Shown here: positions 1 through 12,322 of the stretch, in pieces | Layout: each line of letters begins with the position of its first letter | How positions within the stretch are numbered: position 1 is the stretch's first letter | NCBI RefSeq assembly: GCF_000143415.4 | Contig: NW_003314436.1 | Span: 8,629-72,628, forward strand | Direction: 5' to 3' | DNA from: Selaginella moellendorffii | Lineage: Eukaryota > Streptophyta > Lycopodiopsida > Selaginellales > Selaginellaceae | Length of the DNA: 64,000 nt | Notes under the pieces: model-generated | Databases searched by the model: none | What the model was told of the DNA's origin: nothing | What the model saw: only the letters and a program-made list of their open reading frames with translations | Translations under genes and position numbers: made by a program

Positions 1-229
1 AAATGCACTACAACTTAAACACCTTTTGGTTGTCATTAACAAAGAAATGTAACGTCAATCTTCCGTAAGAGGAGAAAAGTGTCACAAATATGATTGCAAG
101 TATCGAAAGTGATTTGTTGGCAAATTCTTTTGGATATTCTTTCCTTACTGTTACGATAGTAGGGGGTTAGTTATTGCTAAATTCTTTTTCAATTTTTGTT
201 TAAGTTAGTTGAGAAATTGGTCATCATAT

Positions 230-880
230 ATGCACTTAGCAGTTGTGGGGGGGTTCTAAATGTATAATAAAGATAATGGGTAGGTCAAGTATGGCTGATT
301 AATATAAAGCATAGTTTAACTTCCGTTTGTATGTCTGTCCGTGTTCTGTGTTTGACTTGGGTCTAAACCCAAGTTCCATACCATGCTAACTGGTGAAGTA
401 TCCATATTTTTGCATTAGGCCATCGATATGTTAAAATAGCACCAAACTCTATTTAGCTCAATTTTGTATGTTAGTCCTAGCATTGGGATGTTAAATGTTC
501 TAGGATTGTTCCAATGGCACTCTATGCTTCTATCTTTTCATTCTTTGGGCAAAATATTCAAGAGTTGCTCCATGTTCCTACCCTTTCGCTCTTTGGGTTG
601 AATGCTCAAGAGTTGCTTCATGCTTCTATCCCTTCACTCTTTGGGCTAAACGCCAAAAAGTCACTTTGTCCTTTGGTTCCTTTGTTCCTTAGTTGCAAAT
701 TTAGGAGTTCGACTCTATACCTTTATTTAGTGGCCCAATGCCTTGAAATTTGGGTTTCACTCCACTATTCTTGGACATGTGGCATGTGGCATATAACATG
801 TTGTACATGGAAAGTTTAAGTTCCACTTCATAGTTATCCTATGGTAAATTACTATAAGATAAAAGGCACGTGCATTACAA
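230..880 (+). repeat. Diverged dispersed repeat, copy 1
   Basis: This AT-rich stretch aligns by eye, in the same orientation, with 56060-56590. Shared landmarks are a run of G, a 'ccatac.atg.taa.tggtg.agtat' block, 'aaactctattta', and near the 3' end 'catagttatcctat.gtaaat'. No domain is visible, and the 101-codon open frame at 514-819 is low-complexity and internally repetitive ('gagttgct' repeats), so I treat it as non-coding. It is probably part of an LTR or other transposable element, but no element ends were found. Confidence 0.55.
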
Positions 881-1411
881 CAAGAGCGAATGGTCTAGAT
901 TGAAACTAATATGATGGTTATTAAAATCCCATTATGCTAATATTAGTGTATGATTATTAATATTAGTATATGGCATCATAGCTGTACACTTGGACCTCAT
1001 AATATATATTTTTTAATATATAAAATAATAATTTTTTAATGAGGATAATGGTTTGATAAATAAAATCATTGATAATTTAAAACTAAATTTAGTAAAACTC
1101 TACACATATAACTCAAGATAACTTATTTTGTTAAAATCCACTCCAAACTAATATCTAAAATAATTATTGTTTATTTTACTGAATAAATATGTCCTATAAT
1201 ATAGTTTTTTTTATGACCATTACCTTCATTTAAGATTAAAATGAGGTTATAAATAAAGAAAGTATAGTTGATAAAGTTTTTTATTTAAGTTATCAATTAA
1301 TAGCATCTTTAAAACTATTGAGAAGACTAGACTATAAGTACACCATAATAATCTAAGTCATGATATATAATTTATTATATTCTACACACATAATTTGTAA
1401 ATATATAATTA
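881..1411. other. AT-rich gene-free stretch
   Basis: Very AT-rich sequence lying downstream of the PLAT gene, which reads leftward. I see no gene or repeat end here. Confidence 0.5.
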
Positions 1412-1899
1412 CTATTCATAGTCACATATACCTATTTCGTAAGTATTTAAATCCTCAATCCATTTTCCTACATCAAAATAAGCTAATTCAGTTGATAAAT
1501 TTGATATACGAATCCACTCAACAAACCATCCAGGAGAGTCCCCCATTCCATCTTGTACTAGCACTATTTTACAAATTTTATCATTTTTTAAAAGACATAC
1601 ATCTTCCACAATAAATTCATCAATATTGCAACGTTCAAAGTCATTATGATTTGTATTATCTAAATCATTATAATTCAATTTCATTTTAGATAATGTATAA
1701 ATTGTAATATCTATATCTGCATCAGTACCAGCAAATAATTTACACCCAGTTTTAATTGAGATTTTATAATAACACTAAATATAATAACACTAAATAAGTT
1801 ATTTATTTTTAATAAAGTTTTAGATAAACTTACCTTTTGTTGAGAAGACTTTTCTACAAAAAATAATAGATATAAATTTATAAAAATAATATACAACAT
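1412..1899 (-). CDS. Small secreted PLAT/LH2-domain protein
   Basis: A two-exon gene model. Exon 1 (1899-1834) encodes a 22-residue hydrophobic leader starting MLYIIFINLYLLFF, a likely signal peptide. A 59-nt GT-AG intron (1833-1775) follows, then exon 2 (1774-1412); phases close and give about 142 aa. Exon 2 carries PLAT/LH2 hallmarks in order: KTG, an FAGTDADIDITIY strand, an acidic variable loop, then QDGMGDSPGWFVEWI and an F-x-x-x-x-W ending. PLAT domains are beta-sandwiches that bind lipid or protein; plant single-PLAT proteins are secreted or ER-associated. Codon use is extremely AT-rich, unlike the GC-rich genes from 5.6 kb on. It could be a plant PLAT1-type gene, a captured foreign gene or a relic. 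Upstream the frame stays open for about 20 more codons, so the start is not certain. Confidence 0.6.
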
Positions 1900-4800
1900 T
1901 TTGAAAACTAAAGGTGTAGCTATTAGTTTATGTTTTCCTTCTTCAATATTACTTAATTTATAATGAAATTATTAAAGTTCTTATATTATATTAATTTTCT
2001 TTATTTTTATTTTATTATTGAAGACAAAATAGATGTTGTATATAGCTAGGAATAGTAAAAACTTTTGAAAATGTTTATTTTAAGAAGCAGAAAAATAGAT
2101 TGCTACATGTTGCATATAGTAACACTTGGTTTGCTTAATAGTAGTTTTATTATTATTTATTAATCCAATGGATCAAATAAAGTTTATAATTATAAGCATG
2201 TTTGTAGTTTATAAACACAAGATTAATCTTATTGCATATCAGCCATTAGATGATAGAATAAAAATAATATACTAGAAATAGTTTAATAAAGTTTATAAAT
2301 TATAAACCTGTTTATAATTTATAAATACAAGATTAATCTAAATGAATATAGATGATAAAATATCCTAGAATATCCAAGCATATTCTGGTTATATCCACTG
2401 CCATCCCAGTCCCCCTATAGTAAGAAAACCAAAAATAAACTTTATAAAAGTAAAGTTAATTTTTTAGAAACATATTTTTTATTTCTGAATTAAGTTACTA
2501 CTATTAAATTTATTATATTATACATAAGGAGGCATTAGCAAAAAATGACTCCTTTAACTATTTGATTTTTAAGCTTTGACAAGGAAATATATGGTGGGGT
2601 TGGACAATCATCACAATGCTTGCAACATCTTTAAGCAACACTCAATTTAGAAGGTTTAACTTACTTTGAATCCACAATATTTGTTAGATATCTTGTGGGA
2701 AAGGGGTTGAATTGTAATGATAATGCTTGCTTTGTTATGCTTGTGGGAAAGTAGTGGCGAGCTAAAACTTCCTACTACTTTAAAAAGCTTTGAGGTACAT
2801 GAGCAACATATCTCCTTTTGGAGAATCTACAAAGAATAAGGAAGCTCTTGTTGAGGATGGAATGGCAACTCTATTTATATCCTCAAGTTTGCCAAAGCTA
2901 CATTTTAAGAGACCATAGATCACTATATAAGATTGCTAGGAAAAGTCATTAATTGTTTGGAGGAAAGGTTTCTAGAGTATGGAGGTATGATGGAAGCTAC
3001 TTAACACCACTCTTTATCTTGATAAATTAGAGGATGTAGTAGTTGTTGTGAAGTCTTAGGCTTCCATCCTAGTTGAGCAGTTCAAAGAGCTACTTACTAA
3101 TATGGACAGTTTTAAATATCAAGCATTGAACTTTGGAGTAAAGACTTTGGATGAAAAACCATGAATGACTTTTGGAATTATTATCAAATAAGGAAGTTTT
3201 AATTACTTATATTTTTTCTAGAATCTAAAATGATGAATGCTTTTATTCTCTCAGATTCTACCTTGAGTATTATAGTGAGTTCTTGAAAGTGTGGGCTGCC
3301 ATAATGGTAATTCTTATAAGTATAATAGAATGCAAGTGGGGTTTTAAGAGGTAAAATAATATAACAACAATGAACAAGTGAATTTGAAGTTGAGAACTTT
3401 AGATATGCTCATGTTCTTTTAGCTTGTCACTTTTAGCTCTCTCTACTAAAGAAGACCAATGGCAACTTAATCAAACATAATGTATATTAGGTGATTTATA
3501 TCTCTTACATTGAAAAAGTAAAAGTTTTTTATAAACTTTACATTGAGGTTAATGTTGATGCAAAGTTCAAATTTGAAAAGTTGGAGCTATATAAACAATT
3601 TTTTTGAATATAAAAAAAATTAAAAAGACTTTGAGATATAGTATATCGGATTTATCATAATAAAGTGACATTAGTAAAAATAAATAAAAATAACCAAGAA
3701 AACAAAGTGTTGCTACAATAATAAATTATGTTTACTTTTAAAAGCAGAATGAATCACTGTGATCAAGTGCTATACACACTCCTTAAATTATGTGACTAAA
3801 CTAGATTGTGCTCCTTGCATGGCATTTCAACCATCTGTGGCAATACCAATCAACTTCTCAAGAGAAAGACTTATATCATTTATCCAAGTAAACACTACAT
3901 CTAGGTTTGCCAATTTTTGTTGATACTAGCTTGAAGTAGTTAATTCTTATCTCTCTACCGCTTGAAAAAAATTTAACATAGAAAATCAAATGATGTTTCA
4001 ACCTATTATCAATAGACTTGTTTGCTTGAAACTAGTTCAACTCAACTTCTCATAGTAATCTTTGTGAGTAGCTTGAAGGAATCCTTTACCAGCCTTTACA
4101 TTAGTGTAACTCAAATAACCATTGACACATGAAAATCAATCTTAATAATTGCTATCACCCTTTTCTATTCTTTAGCATTAATTACCTGTAAGTGTTTGAC
4201 CATGCTTTGTGGGCTTCAAGCTCTCAACAACTACTTGCAAGTGATCTTCAGAATCCACATGAATCCTCAAAGCTAGCGTTTGAAGAGTTTTACAGCCCTC
4301 TTTTGTAAACACATTATCCATTTTAGCATCAATGCAATATCTATATTTCATCATTTCGTTTCTAACCAAAGAAAGAAAATTAACTAATGTGAGATCTCTC
4401 GGTGGTGCCAAGAGTAGCTGACTCTGTTCATGTCTTTTTGCTCAGAAGTACTGGGTGTGGTCTCTTTGAATGTATAGATTGCTTCACTGGCTTTGAGGGT
4501 TGTGCATCTTGTTTTCACTTTCTAATGCTCATTGAATCTCCTCTTTGTTTTTTTTTTGAGGGGGACTGACTGATTCTCCACACACAACTGTTGTTGTCCC
4601 TCTCCTTCTTGATTCCTGTGCTCACTACCTATAGAATGAGAGCTAGTTGTAATAGTAAAAAACCTGGATAAATGTGATTACTTTGTGTCCTTTTTTGGCC
4701 TTCCTATTGTTTACAATGTCTTCTATTGCTCTCACACTTACCCTTTTGCCCTTTTATCTTTTTATGACATAATAAAAATCTTTTTAACCCCTGCCCTTCT

Positions 4801-5207
4801 TCATTGCACTTCAAGGGTGGAGGGTAAATTTTTTTTCCTGCCTTTCTTTTGGAACGTAACCTTTTAGTGTATTGTTTTGCAAGTAAAAAATGCATGAGCA
4901 GGGTGCCGCAGCCTTCAAAGTTGGAGCTTAGATTTACAAATTAAGAAGCTTGCTAAGAATCTTGAAAGAATATGGTTTATTGATAATTTTGATCAGAAAA
5001 ATTTAATATAGAGATAAACTGTTAAAGCTTAAAATTAAGATGTGATAAGTTGGATAATTGACAGAACATGGGATAGCGAGTCCTTCCTTCAAAGACACTT
5101 TATTGTTTTCGAGGATACGGCACTTTTATATTACAAGAACAAAACATGGAGTCTTCATCTAAATCAGCAGGCTTTGATTTTCAAGTTTCTCTTTCTTTGC
5201 TAGCTCC
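1900..5207. other. AT-rich repeat region with hAT-like traces
   Basis: There is no intact gene. On the + strand near 2900-3000 a short frame reads like the C-terminal part of hAT/ZMYM-type transposases (a LL-x-x-VI-x-x-L-E-E-RF pattern). The minus strand at 3750-4420 carries a second trace, listed separately. The rest is AT-rich with no clear structure. Confidence 0.4.
3750..4420 (-). pseudogene. hAT-like transposase relic
   Basis: Read on the minus strand, around 3890-3800, the sequence gives a frame with LEKLIGIATDG followed by a stop and NAMQG. This resembles the 'LVGI.TDGAPAMVG' catalytic-core segment of ZBED/GTF2IRD2-type hAT transposases. The open frame at 4411-4178 (77 codons, starting MAPPRDLTLVNFLS) could be a further piece. 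Stops and frameshifts mean it is dead. The assignment rests on one motif. Confidence 0.35.
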
Positions 5208-5530
5208 TTAACTCAGAAGCCAAAATGATTTCAAGGTTAGAGCTTCGCAAGGGACCTCACTTCTTCTGGCGGCGATGAAACTTCCAGTACCTGTGACCTT
5301 CGACTGGGAGTCCGACACTCCCTCATCCAAGGAACAGTGGTGGCTCATTCGCAAATAACTGGCGAGGAAAATCAACACCAAAGCTGTGAAAAACATGGAG
5401 GATGTTATTAAGTACCCGCTAATGACGAGGCCGAGATTTCTCTTATCCGTTTTCTCGTGGCCGAGTTGTTCGCCGCTGAATCTAACATGACTTAGATTTT
5501 TAAATAGGACGTTTAAAATAAAAGGCCTGG
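5208..5530 (-). CDS. Hypothetical single-membrane-span protein or exon
   Basis: A GC-richer minus-strand open frame continues without a stop from about 5530 to a stop at 5208. The only ATG-initiated part is 5396-5208 (62 aa). The frame holds a charged segment (GEQLGHEKTDKRN) followed by a hydrophobic span, LITSSMFFTALVLIFLASYL, and a polar tail. This looks like a type of single-pass membrane segment, or the last exon of a longer gene whose other exons I cannot place. No family recognised. It lies head-to-head with the SET gene starting at 5660, so the two may share a promoter. Confidence 0.3.
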
Positions 5531-5659
5531 AACCTTTGTTTAATGCTCGTCAGATCTGAAGAAGCTGATGAACGAGATATAATGATATACTAAGTGGAAG
5601 AAGTTTTGTGTTGCAAAAGAAAAGTTTTGCTTGGCGAAAGAAAAGTAATTTTAGGGTTT

Positions 5660-7105
5660 ATGGCTGGGAGAACATTGGGGCGACGCTGGTGTTCTTCCGC
5701 CGCTCGAGGTGAGCGCGTTGCGAGCTCTTCTTCTCTAACCAAGCTCTCCAAATCTATGCGTAGCGGCGGGCATTGCTCCGCCGATTCAGGTGAAGCTCAC
5801 TGAGACTGCGGGCAGGGGTGTGTTTGCCAGTCGCAAGATCGGCGCTGGGGATGTTATTCTCACGGAATTTCCAGTGATTTCGCATCCCTCGCCCACAAAC
5901 ATGGGAAAGGTTCTTGCGGTGCTTTTTTTCTTCTTGTTGTGAAAGCTGTTTTTTCTTCCAGGTTTGCTGGTGGTGCCTTAAACGTTTTAGCTTGATCACA
6001 AAACCATTTCTCCAACTCGAGAGCTCCTGGATGGCCTACTGCAGTCAAGAATGCACTGATCTTGCCAAGGTTTTTTCATTTTCTTCTCTTTTAAGTTTTT
6101 TTTCTCATATCTTGTGTCCCTGTACTTGTTTTGATGTTTCTCTTCCAGGGGTGTATGGATCTGGAGAACAATCGTCACTGGAAAGAGTTTCACGATTACT
6201 GTAGGTATCCAAATTGCTCGCTTCTGTTCTTCTCTTTTCTGGCTAAAGTTTTTTTTGTGTGTGTGTGTGTGTGTGTGTGCTTGATGCCAGGGAAAGTAAC
6301 TTGAGGTTTCCACTCTTGGTGAAGCGATTGGCATGCATGGTAGCCACAAACATGGCCTCTTTTGATGTTCTCGACATTCTCTATCCGCCAAGTCCTCCTG
6401 GATTTCTCCAAAGAGTAAGTTCCTACGTAAATTACGATCTTATGGTTGTAAGCGTGGTTTTTTCGTTGCAGTGGCTCGAGGAGCGCAAGCTTTTGACAGA
6501 AACTCTAACTCGTTGCGGTATAGACTCGGCTTCAACGAAGTGTATCCTTTTTCTTCGTTTCTTTCCAAGCAAAAGAGTTCGTTTTTCTTTCGACAGGCTC
6601 GAAGTTTTGAGCGATTCTTGGTACGCCGGCGCGCTCTCCAGAATACACCTCAACACATTCCGAGTGGAGACTATCGCCACGGAGATCACAAACCTTGAAG
6701 CAGCTCTTGTCGACTCCATCACAGGCGACGATGTTGTTGGCTCCGCCGTCTACATTCTTCCCTCCATGTTCAACCATAGCTGCGGTAAATCCTTTCATTC
6801 GTTTGCTCATCTTTGCTCGACTTTATCACTTACATATTTGTTTTCCTTCGGATCATTAGATGCTAACGTGAACATTTACTGGCGAGAAAATGCGTTTGTA
6901 CAACTGAAAGCCTTACAACCGATCGAACCAGGTAGAGCTCAAAGTAAATGCTGGTGCCTAATCCTTTTTTTGTATTTTTTCACCAGGCAAGGAGCTGTGT
7001 ATAACTTACATTGATGCAAGCATGGGGTGTGAAGCTCGCAGAGCACTTCTTCAGGACGCCTATGGTTTCCACTGTAAGTGCCCTCGTTGCTTAGACAACG
7101 ATTAA
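5660..7105 (+). CDS. ATXR4: SET-domain protein, ATXR4/SDG38-like
   Basis: A multi-exon gene starting at ATG 5660, just after a 'ttagggttt' element. Splicing of short introns (5709-5763 and 5910-5961 are clear) gives an N-terminus MAGRTLGRRWCSS, possibly a mitochondrial presequence, then PPIQVKL and TAGRGVFASRKIGAGDVIL, the start of the SET fold. A MYND-like zinc-binding insert follows (VCWWCLKRF, YCSQEC). The late exons give the SET core: LPSMFNHSCDANV (NHS/DxN AdoMet-binding motif) and ELCITYIDASMG, and then a post-SET cysteine cluster, CKCPRCLDND, before the stop. The order and wording match Arabidopsis ATXR4. It should act as a lysine methyltransferase; the substrate is not visible here. 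The 3' end converges on the OTU gene, 321 bp apart. Confidence 0.88.
6255..6279 (+). repeat. (GT)n microsatellite in an ATXR4 intron
   Basis: A run of about 12 GT units directly follows a poly-T tract inside the intron upstream of the exon starting with 'ggaaagtaacttgagg'. It sits in the polypyrimidine/branch-point zone, so length changes could affect splicing. Confidence 0.85.
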
Positions 7106-7426
7106 GCTTCGACAACAATTAAAAACTTAAAGCTCTTCTAGATTCGAGGATTCACGATTAAAAGCTTAAAGCTCTCGTGAGTTTTCTAGATTCGATGACA
7201 ATGAGCAAGGAGCTACTACTACGAACTGGTAAAACCATCTTAAAAGTTTGAGCTTTTATTGATCAAAGGTCCTTTCTCCTTTTTCTACTTCTCTTGCGCA
7301 ATCACAGCGTCTCTTACTGCCACAGTCTTCATCGTCTTCCTGCCAAACATTCCCACAAATCCTGAGAAGAGCTTTCAACCTCGAATGCTAAGTTCCATGC
7401 TAAAGTCCCGGCCATGGCACTAGATA

Positions 7427-9446
7427 CTACTTCTCGGCGGCCTTCCCTTTCATCCTATACATGCTCTCCCCCTTGAGAGCCTCCGTCTCCAGCAAGTAGC
7501 ACAGCATGTTGTTCACGTCGTCCCCGAAGATGCTACACGCCTCCATCACCCGGAAGTAGCTAAATCCCATGGACAGGAGGACGCGGACGTTGCTACTCCT
7601 GTTTATCGCGGCAGAGTCTGTGAGACTTACTGATCCACCAACGTGAGAACCGCCAGCGCTTCCAGATCCCCTCGACGCTGGGAAGCAAGCACGCAAGCAA
7701 GCGCAAGTGAGAGGTTTTTATGATTTGGAAGTAGCTCCTTACCTCCAGATGATGATGGTCCTCCCGCGGCCGAAGAGGACGTCTCCTCGGACGAGTGCGT
7801 GATTTGCCGGTGGTGCTCCTCGGCGAGGTACTCCGCTCGAGACGCCTCCATCACCATCCTTTCGATCTCTTGCTCGGTCAGTTCCAAGTCGGAGTAGAAC
7901 CGGCCTTCGGCCAAAAGAGCCTGTACAAGATAGGCAGCTGTTGGATCACAAGACGAAGTAGAACATCACGTACGTTTTCAATCTGTTGGTCCTGTTGTGC
8001 GCGGATAGCAGCCTTCACCTGATCTCTGTCAACATTGTTCTATAAGCGAAAAGTATTAGATCCGAGCCAGTGAAACAAAACGAAAGTAAACAAGAAAAAA
8101 AAACGCTTACACCACGCAGGCTTCCAAAACCAAGTCCGGCTCCAACAGCAGGCCGTGATGGATCGTGAAGCGAATTGTAGTGATTTCGACGGTGATAGCT
8201 TAGCCGGATTGGCGGCAAGTCAGTTTCATACTGTCCATGAAATATGTTTATAGGATCTGCGACATCGCAGAAAATTCAGGAAAACAAACCGACAAACATG
8301 GGACCCCATACCTGTGCTGTACGAATAGATGTGAATTGGCCGGTTGTACATTTCAGCCATTGCCTGTATCTCGAGGTTGTTGCCATAAACCTTCAAGGCA
8401 GTACCAGCATTCATCAGTCAAGTAAGACAGCAAAAGAAAAGCGATAACCTTATCTCTGCGTTTTCTTTTGCAGTACGTAGTAAAGCCTTCTGTAATGAAC
8501 TGTGAAAAATGATCTCTTTCTCTTTCCTGTAACAGAAAAATAGCAACGTGAGTTGATCCCTAAAAGCATCACACTCAGAATCATTACCATGTAATCTATA
8601 CACATCTGCCTTGTCTCGCCAAACATTTCTGGATCGCCATAGACTTGATCAGCCACAGCACGGAACAAACAGTTGCCATCAGGAACCATTCTCCTCACTT
8701 CGAAACCTTTCACCCGCCGGAGCTCGATCTCGAAATGGCTTTCCTTGTCCTCCTGGAAAAAAGAAACAAGAAACGAACATATTTGTCACTGAAGCTCTCG
8801 GAGCCGCACAAGCGGATTACCATCCACGTACATCTTCCTCAAATCCAGGCGTTGCAGACCAGGAACTGGATTCGTCAGCACTGTTGTATCCATCGCCCTC
8901 CCCCGCGTGTGCTCTAGGAGACGTGGAATGCGAGCTCGTTGGCGAGATCCTGACTCGCTGAGCAGCAAAACCTGGCCTTGGAACTGTGGCACGCCTTGAG
9001 CCTGTTCCAACTCTAGTTGATGACGAAGTTCCTGCGTTAGATCTAGGCGGTTCTTGGTTACCACACTCGGAAGCTGCTGCCGGAACGCTCGGACTTTGCA
9101 CTGCCTCTGTCACCTGAGCAGCAAAGTCTTTTGCATTCTCCTGGTCCGAGCCGGGAGCTTTTCCAGCGCTCCTCGACTCTTCGGAAGAAATGCAAAGGCC
9201 GGCAAACCGACTTCCCAGCTGTGAGGCTTTTTCGATGCTTTCTCCATCCAGGAAACTCGAAGTTCCCTCAGCTTTGTTCTCCGCGGCCTCCTGGCCGGAA
9301 GGAGAAATGAGAGTCGACGATGGCGGCAAAGGAGGAGGTGGCGGTGGTACTGACGACGAAGTCCCAGGAGTGGAAGTAGCAACATTTCTCGGTGGCTGGG
9401 ACGAACCAGGCGCTGGATTACCTCTCGGAACCACAACTCGAGTCAT
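7427..9446 (-). CDS. OTLD1: OTU-domain deubiquitinase with C-terminal UBA, OTLD1-like
   Basis: A minus-strand gene with about seven exons. I take the start at 9446 because the protein then begins MTRVVVPRG, like Arabidopsis OTLD1; an in-frame upstream ATG at 9473 exists. Domains: a long Ser/Pro-rich disordered N-terminus with a poly-Pro run; the OTU catalytic Cys loop MVPDGNCLFRAVADQVYGD at about 8690-8640; the middle OTU part NLEIQAMAEMYNRPIHIY; the catalytic His region RLSYHRRNHYNSL; a coiled helix, QIERMVMEASRAEYLAEEH; and a UBA-like helix pair VLLSMGFSYFRVMEACSIFGDDV near the C-terminus. The Asp-Gly-Asn-Cys and His elements of the thiol protease are present. It should cleave ubiquitin chains; the OTLD1 relative acts in histone H2B deubiquitination. 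The 3' end converges on ATXR4. Confidence 0.87.
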
Positions 9447-10262
9447 TGCAATGAGCGTCTCACGAGTCACCACTCCATTCGTCCGGCATTTCTCTTGAGC
9501 TTGGTTCTATACCATCCCCAGTCTCGCCTTTCTTTCTTGTCAAAAGTCGCCCCCTCCGCCTTCCAGCCTGCTATCTCCCTTTTCATCCAAGCTGCCGCTA
9601 CCTCGTCGCCCAAACTTCCAGATTTCCCTCCTATCGGCTCCACTTCTCATGTAATTCCAAGGCTCTCCAGCTCCTTCCAGCTGCTCCCCTTGCCCTAGAA
9701 GCCGATTGAGCTAGAAATCTCCGAAATCTCCGAAATCTTTGCTCCCAGCTACGAGCTCAGCTCTGCCACAATCATCCAAGCCATGACATACCACGACCGC
9801 GACTCCACTCCACCAACGCCATCCCTCGATCCTCCGCCAGTACCCTAGGGCGATAATGCGCTAGAAAAAAGGATATGCCCTCAATGTAGCACGAGCAAGG
9901 AAGGCTTTATAGGAAAAAGAAGGGGCGTGGCCCTGTGTAGGAAGGTACACAATAGCGGCCAATGGGAGCGCACCGCGTGTCAACTTTCACTCGCGACGCG
10001 TGTACACAATCCTAGCCAATGCTTTCCTTACTCCAAAGGGACGCTCCCAGTTAACATACATAGATCCCTTGGAAGCTTTGATCACACCACAAGAAATACC
10101 GCGAAGTTATAAACACCCTGTGACAAGGAACAGAGAAGAAAAGAGAGTGAGAAAACGAACGGAAGAACGCGAAGAAACTTACTGGGAGCTATTCACAAAA
10201 AGGCCTGGACGATGAAACGAAGCCGGCGCGAGCTCGATCGATCGCCCAAGTTTGCTGGTTTG
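9447..10262. promoter_or_regulatory. OTU gene promoter/5' region and MYB 3' flank
   Basis: A gene-free interval between the OTU start (leftward) and the MYB stop. The 9480-9840 part is pyrimidine-rich, as expected of a leader read on the minus strand. Two CCAAT motifs occur at about 9958-9966 and 10013-10021 near GC-rich ACGCG-type sequence. No TATA box stands out. Confidence 0.4.
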
Positions 10263-11882
10263 CTACGGCCACCATCCCTCTACACTTTGATCATCGTCGT
10301 CTCTAGATGCTGCTGCTGCTGCCGCTGCCATCTTCAGAGTTTCTCCGTCGCTGATAATGCTCTCTGGATCGATCTTCTCTACTTGGTCCACAGGATCGAA
10401 GTCTTCCAGAGCTTCTGCGATATTGTACAGAGGATCCAATCCATTCCTGTCATCTTCTAAACCTCCACCACCATCATAAGGATGCCTTTGGTGCTTGGAA
10501 ACATCTGCTACAGCTTGTGGGATGCTAGCTTCCGGTTGGGAGCCAGGGAAAAGTGGTGGCGCTGTTGCTAGTGCGTCTTGCGAACTTTTCTCCACGTTTC
10601 TTGCTGTTTCTTCATCACCACCTTGTTGGAAGTCGTCAAAATCCATTCCGTTTTCCTTCGTTTCGTAGACTGAAACGAACAGCTTCTGTCGCGAGACAAA
10701 CCAGAAAAACAAAAACGTTGAAAAGAACGAAAAAAAACTTTGTCCGCAAACTTTACCCGTTGATCGAAGTCCGGACTTGACAGGTTGATTGCCAGGTTCC
10801 GCATCAACAACAAAACCTGGAACACGAATCATATCAGCAAGAAATGCCAACAGCAAAACAAACACTCACAGTTTCTCGGTCTATCGGAGCCATCTCCCGT
10901 AGCTTCTTGAGATGCCCAGCCGTGCCAGGATCAAATATGCTTCCAATGAATTTGTAAACCTCGGAGAACGCAGGAGCAGCTGACAAAGTCACAATACCAT
11001 TAGCTCTATCCACTTTTTCTCCAGTTTTCCGACCTCTCTGCGGATTTGCTTGTGCCGGAGGATCATGAGCCCAAGTATTTGCAGTGCTGCTATTGTTTTG
11101 GTTCTTGATATTCGCGGGGGTTGCCAGCTCCGGTTGATGGGGATCTGGAAGGTCATCAACACGGTGAGAACAAACAGAGAAAAACAAAACAATCATTCTA
11201 AAAATCACAAAACTTCCACCTTTGTAGCTGAAAGGAATGGTTCCTTGAGGCCCTCCATGATGAACCCAGGAAGAAACCGGACTGGCAGTCACTCCTGGAA
11301 CAAACATATTGCATTGTGGAACCATGTAACCAAAATCCGGTGGTGGAGGATGTGGAGTTCCTCGCTGTGGGGGAGCTGTCGAGCAAAGAAAAACGCTATG
11401 AAACTCGCAATTTGGTATCGGCAGCTTACCTGGTTTCGCAGCTTTTTGAGGATATGGTTGAGCAGATTTACGTTTCGGCCGTGGAGGAGGAACGTGTTCT
11501 CCAGTTCCATTCTTCTGGACTTTCAAAAAATACTTCTGGGCATGACTTCTAATCTGGAAATTGTCACACACTAACGAACTAAATCCCCGCGAAGAACATG
11601 AATAAAGCAAAGGAATTTCACCTGAATCACTGTTTTCGAGCCAACGAACGCCTCAATCTTCTTCCAATCCCGATCAAACCTGGAGAGATTGGACTTAGAA
11701 TCAATACCTCGCGGGGAAAAGATCTCTTACAGCTGCAAGGCCTCGAGAAACTTGTCGTGCTCTTGCTCCGTCCAGCTCTCCCTGGATTTCGTGATGGTGT
11801 AGGGCTTCCGGATCTTCTTGGACACCGCATCATCGGATGGAAGCGCTGGATTCGCCATCAACCCTACCATTTCAGCATTCAT
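10263..11882 (-). CDS. RVE: REVEILLE-type single-MYB (SHAQKYF) transcription factor
   Basis: A minus-strand gene of about six exons. The start is the ATG at 11882 ([12 protein letters not shown]); an upstream in-frame ATG at 11936 is less likely. The single MYB repeat reads [46 protein letters not shown], then [16 protein letters not shown], followed by the conserved [11 protein letters not shown] later block, [14 protein letters not shown], and the span [25 protein letters not shown] match the LCL domain that separates RVE4/6/8 from CCA1/LHY. The tail has an acidic region and an Ala run from a GCA/GCC microsatellite. RVE8-class factors activate evening-element genes of the circadian clock. 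Separate exons split the MYB helices. It is divergent from BLOC1S1 over about 440 bp. Confidence 0.88.
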
Positions 11883-12322
11883 ATGGCTGCTCCCTAGAAC
11901 AAAATCGCGCGCAGCTCGATCGATAAACCACCTCACAGCATCAATCCCGAGCTACAATCCACAGATCGGCAAGAAAAGAATCGATCCACCCTAGCCCTCT
12001 CTCCCTGCGCTTTCTTTCTGTATCCCTATCCCTTTGGAGACTCTAGAGGTCCAGACACACAAATGCAAGAGTCCCAAAACCACATTGAATAGCAGGATGG
12101 CATCCGCCGTCCGATTGGACAACGTGGCAGAAATGCCAGGTGGCAGACAACGTGGCCGCACTGGAGCGGTGGAAAAGATTGACACAAAATCTTTCTTATG
12201 GACCGTTGATGGTCAAATCAATATGTGGCCCAAAGTTTTTCACAATTCTCAGCCACAAATTTTTTTATTACCTTTAAAACATTTAGGGCTGATCGTCATT
12301 ACTTTAGGGTTCTTCATTCTAG
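11883..12322. promoter_or_regulatory. Divergent promoter, RVE-like (-) and BLOC1S1 (+)
   Basis: A gene-free 440-bp interval separates the two divergent start codons. A 'ttagggttc' telo-box-like element lies just upstream of the BLOC1S1 ATG. Imperfect repeats of 'gtggcag' around 12123-12145 are visible. I see no TATA box. Confidence 0.4.

Noticed and set aside
514-819. A 101-codon frame with repeated SLFGLNAQELLHA-like segments.
   Set aside because: The peptide repeat mirrors a short DNA repeat inside the dispersed repeat; the equivalent frame is not kept in the 56-kb copy.
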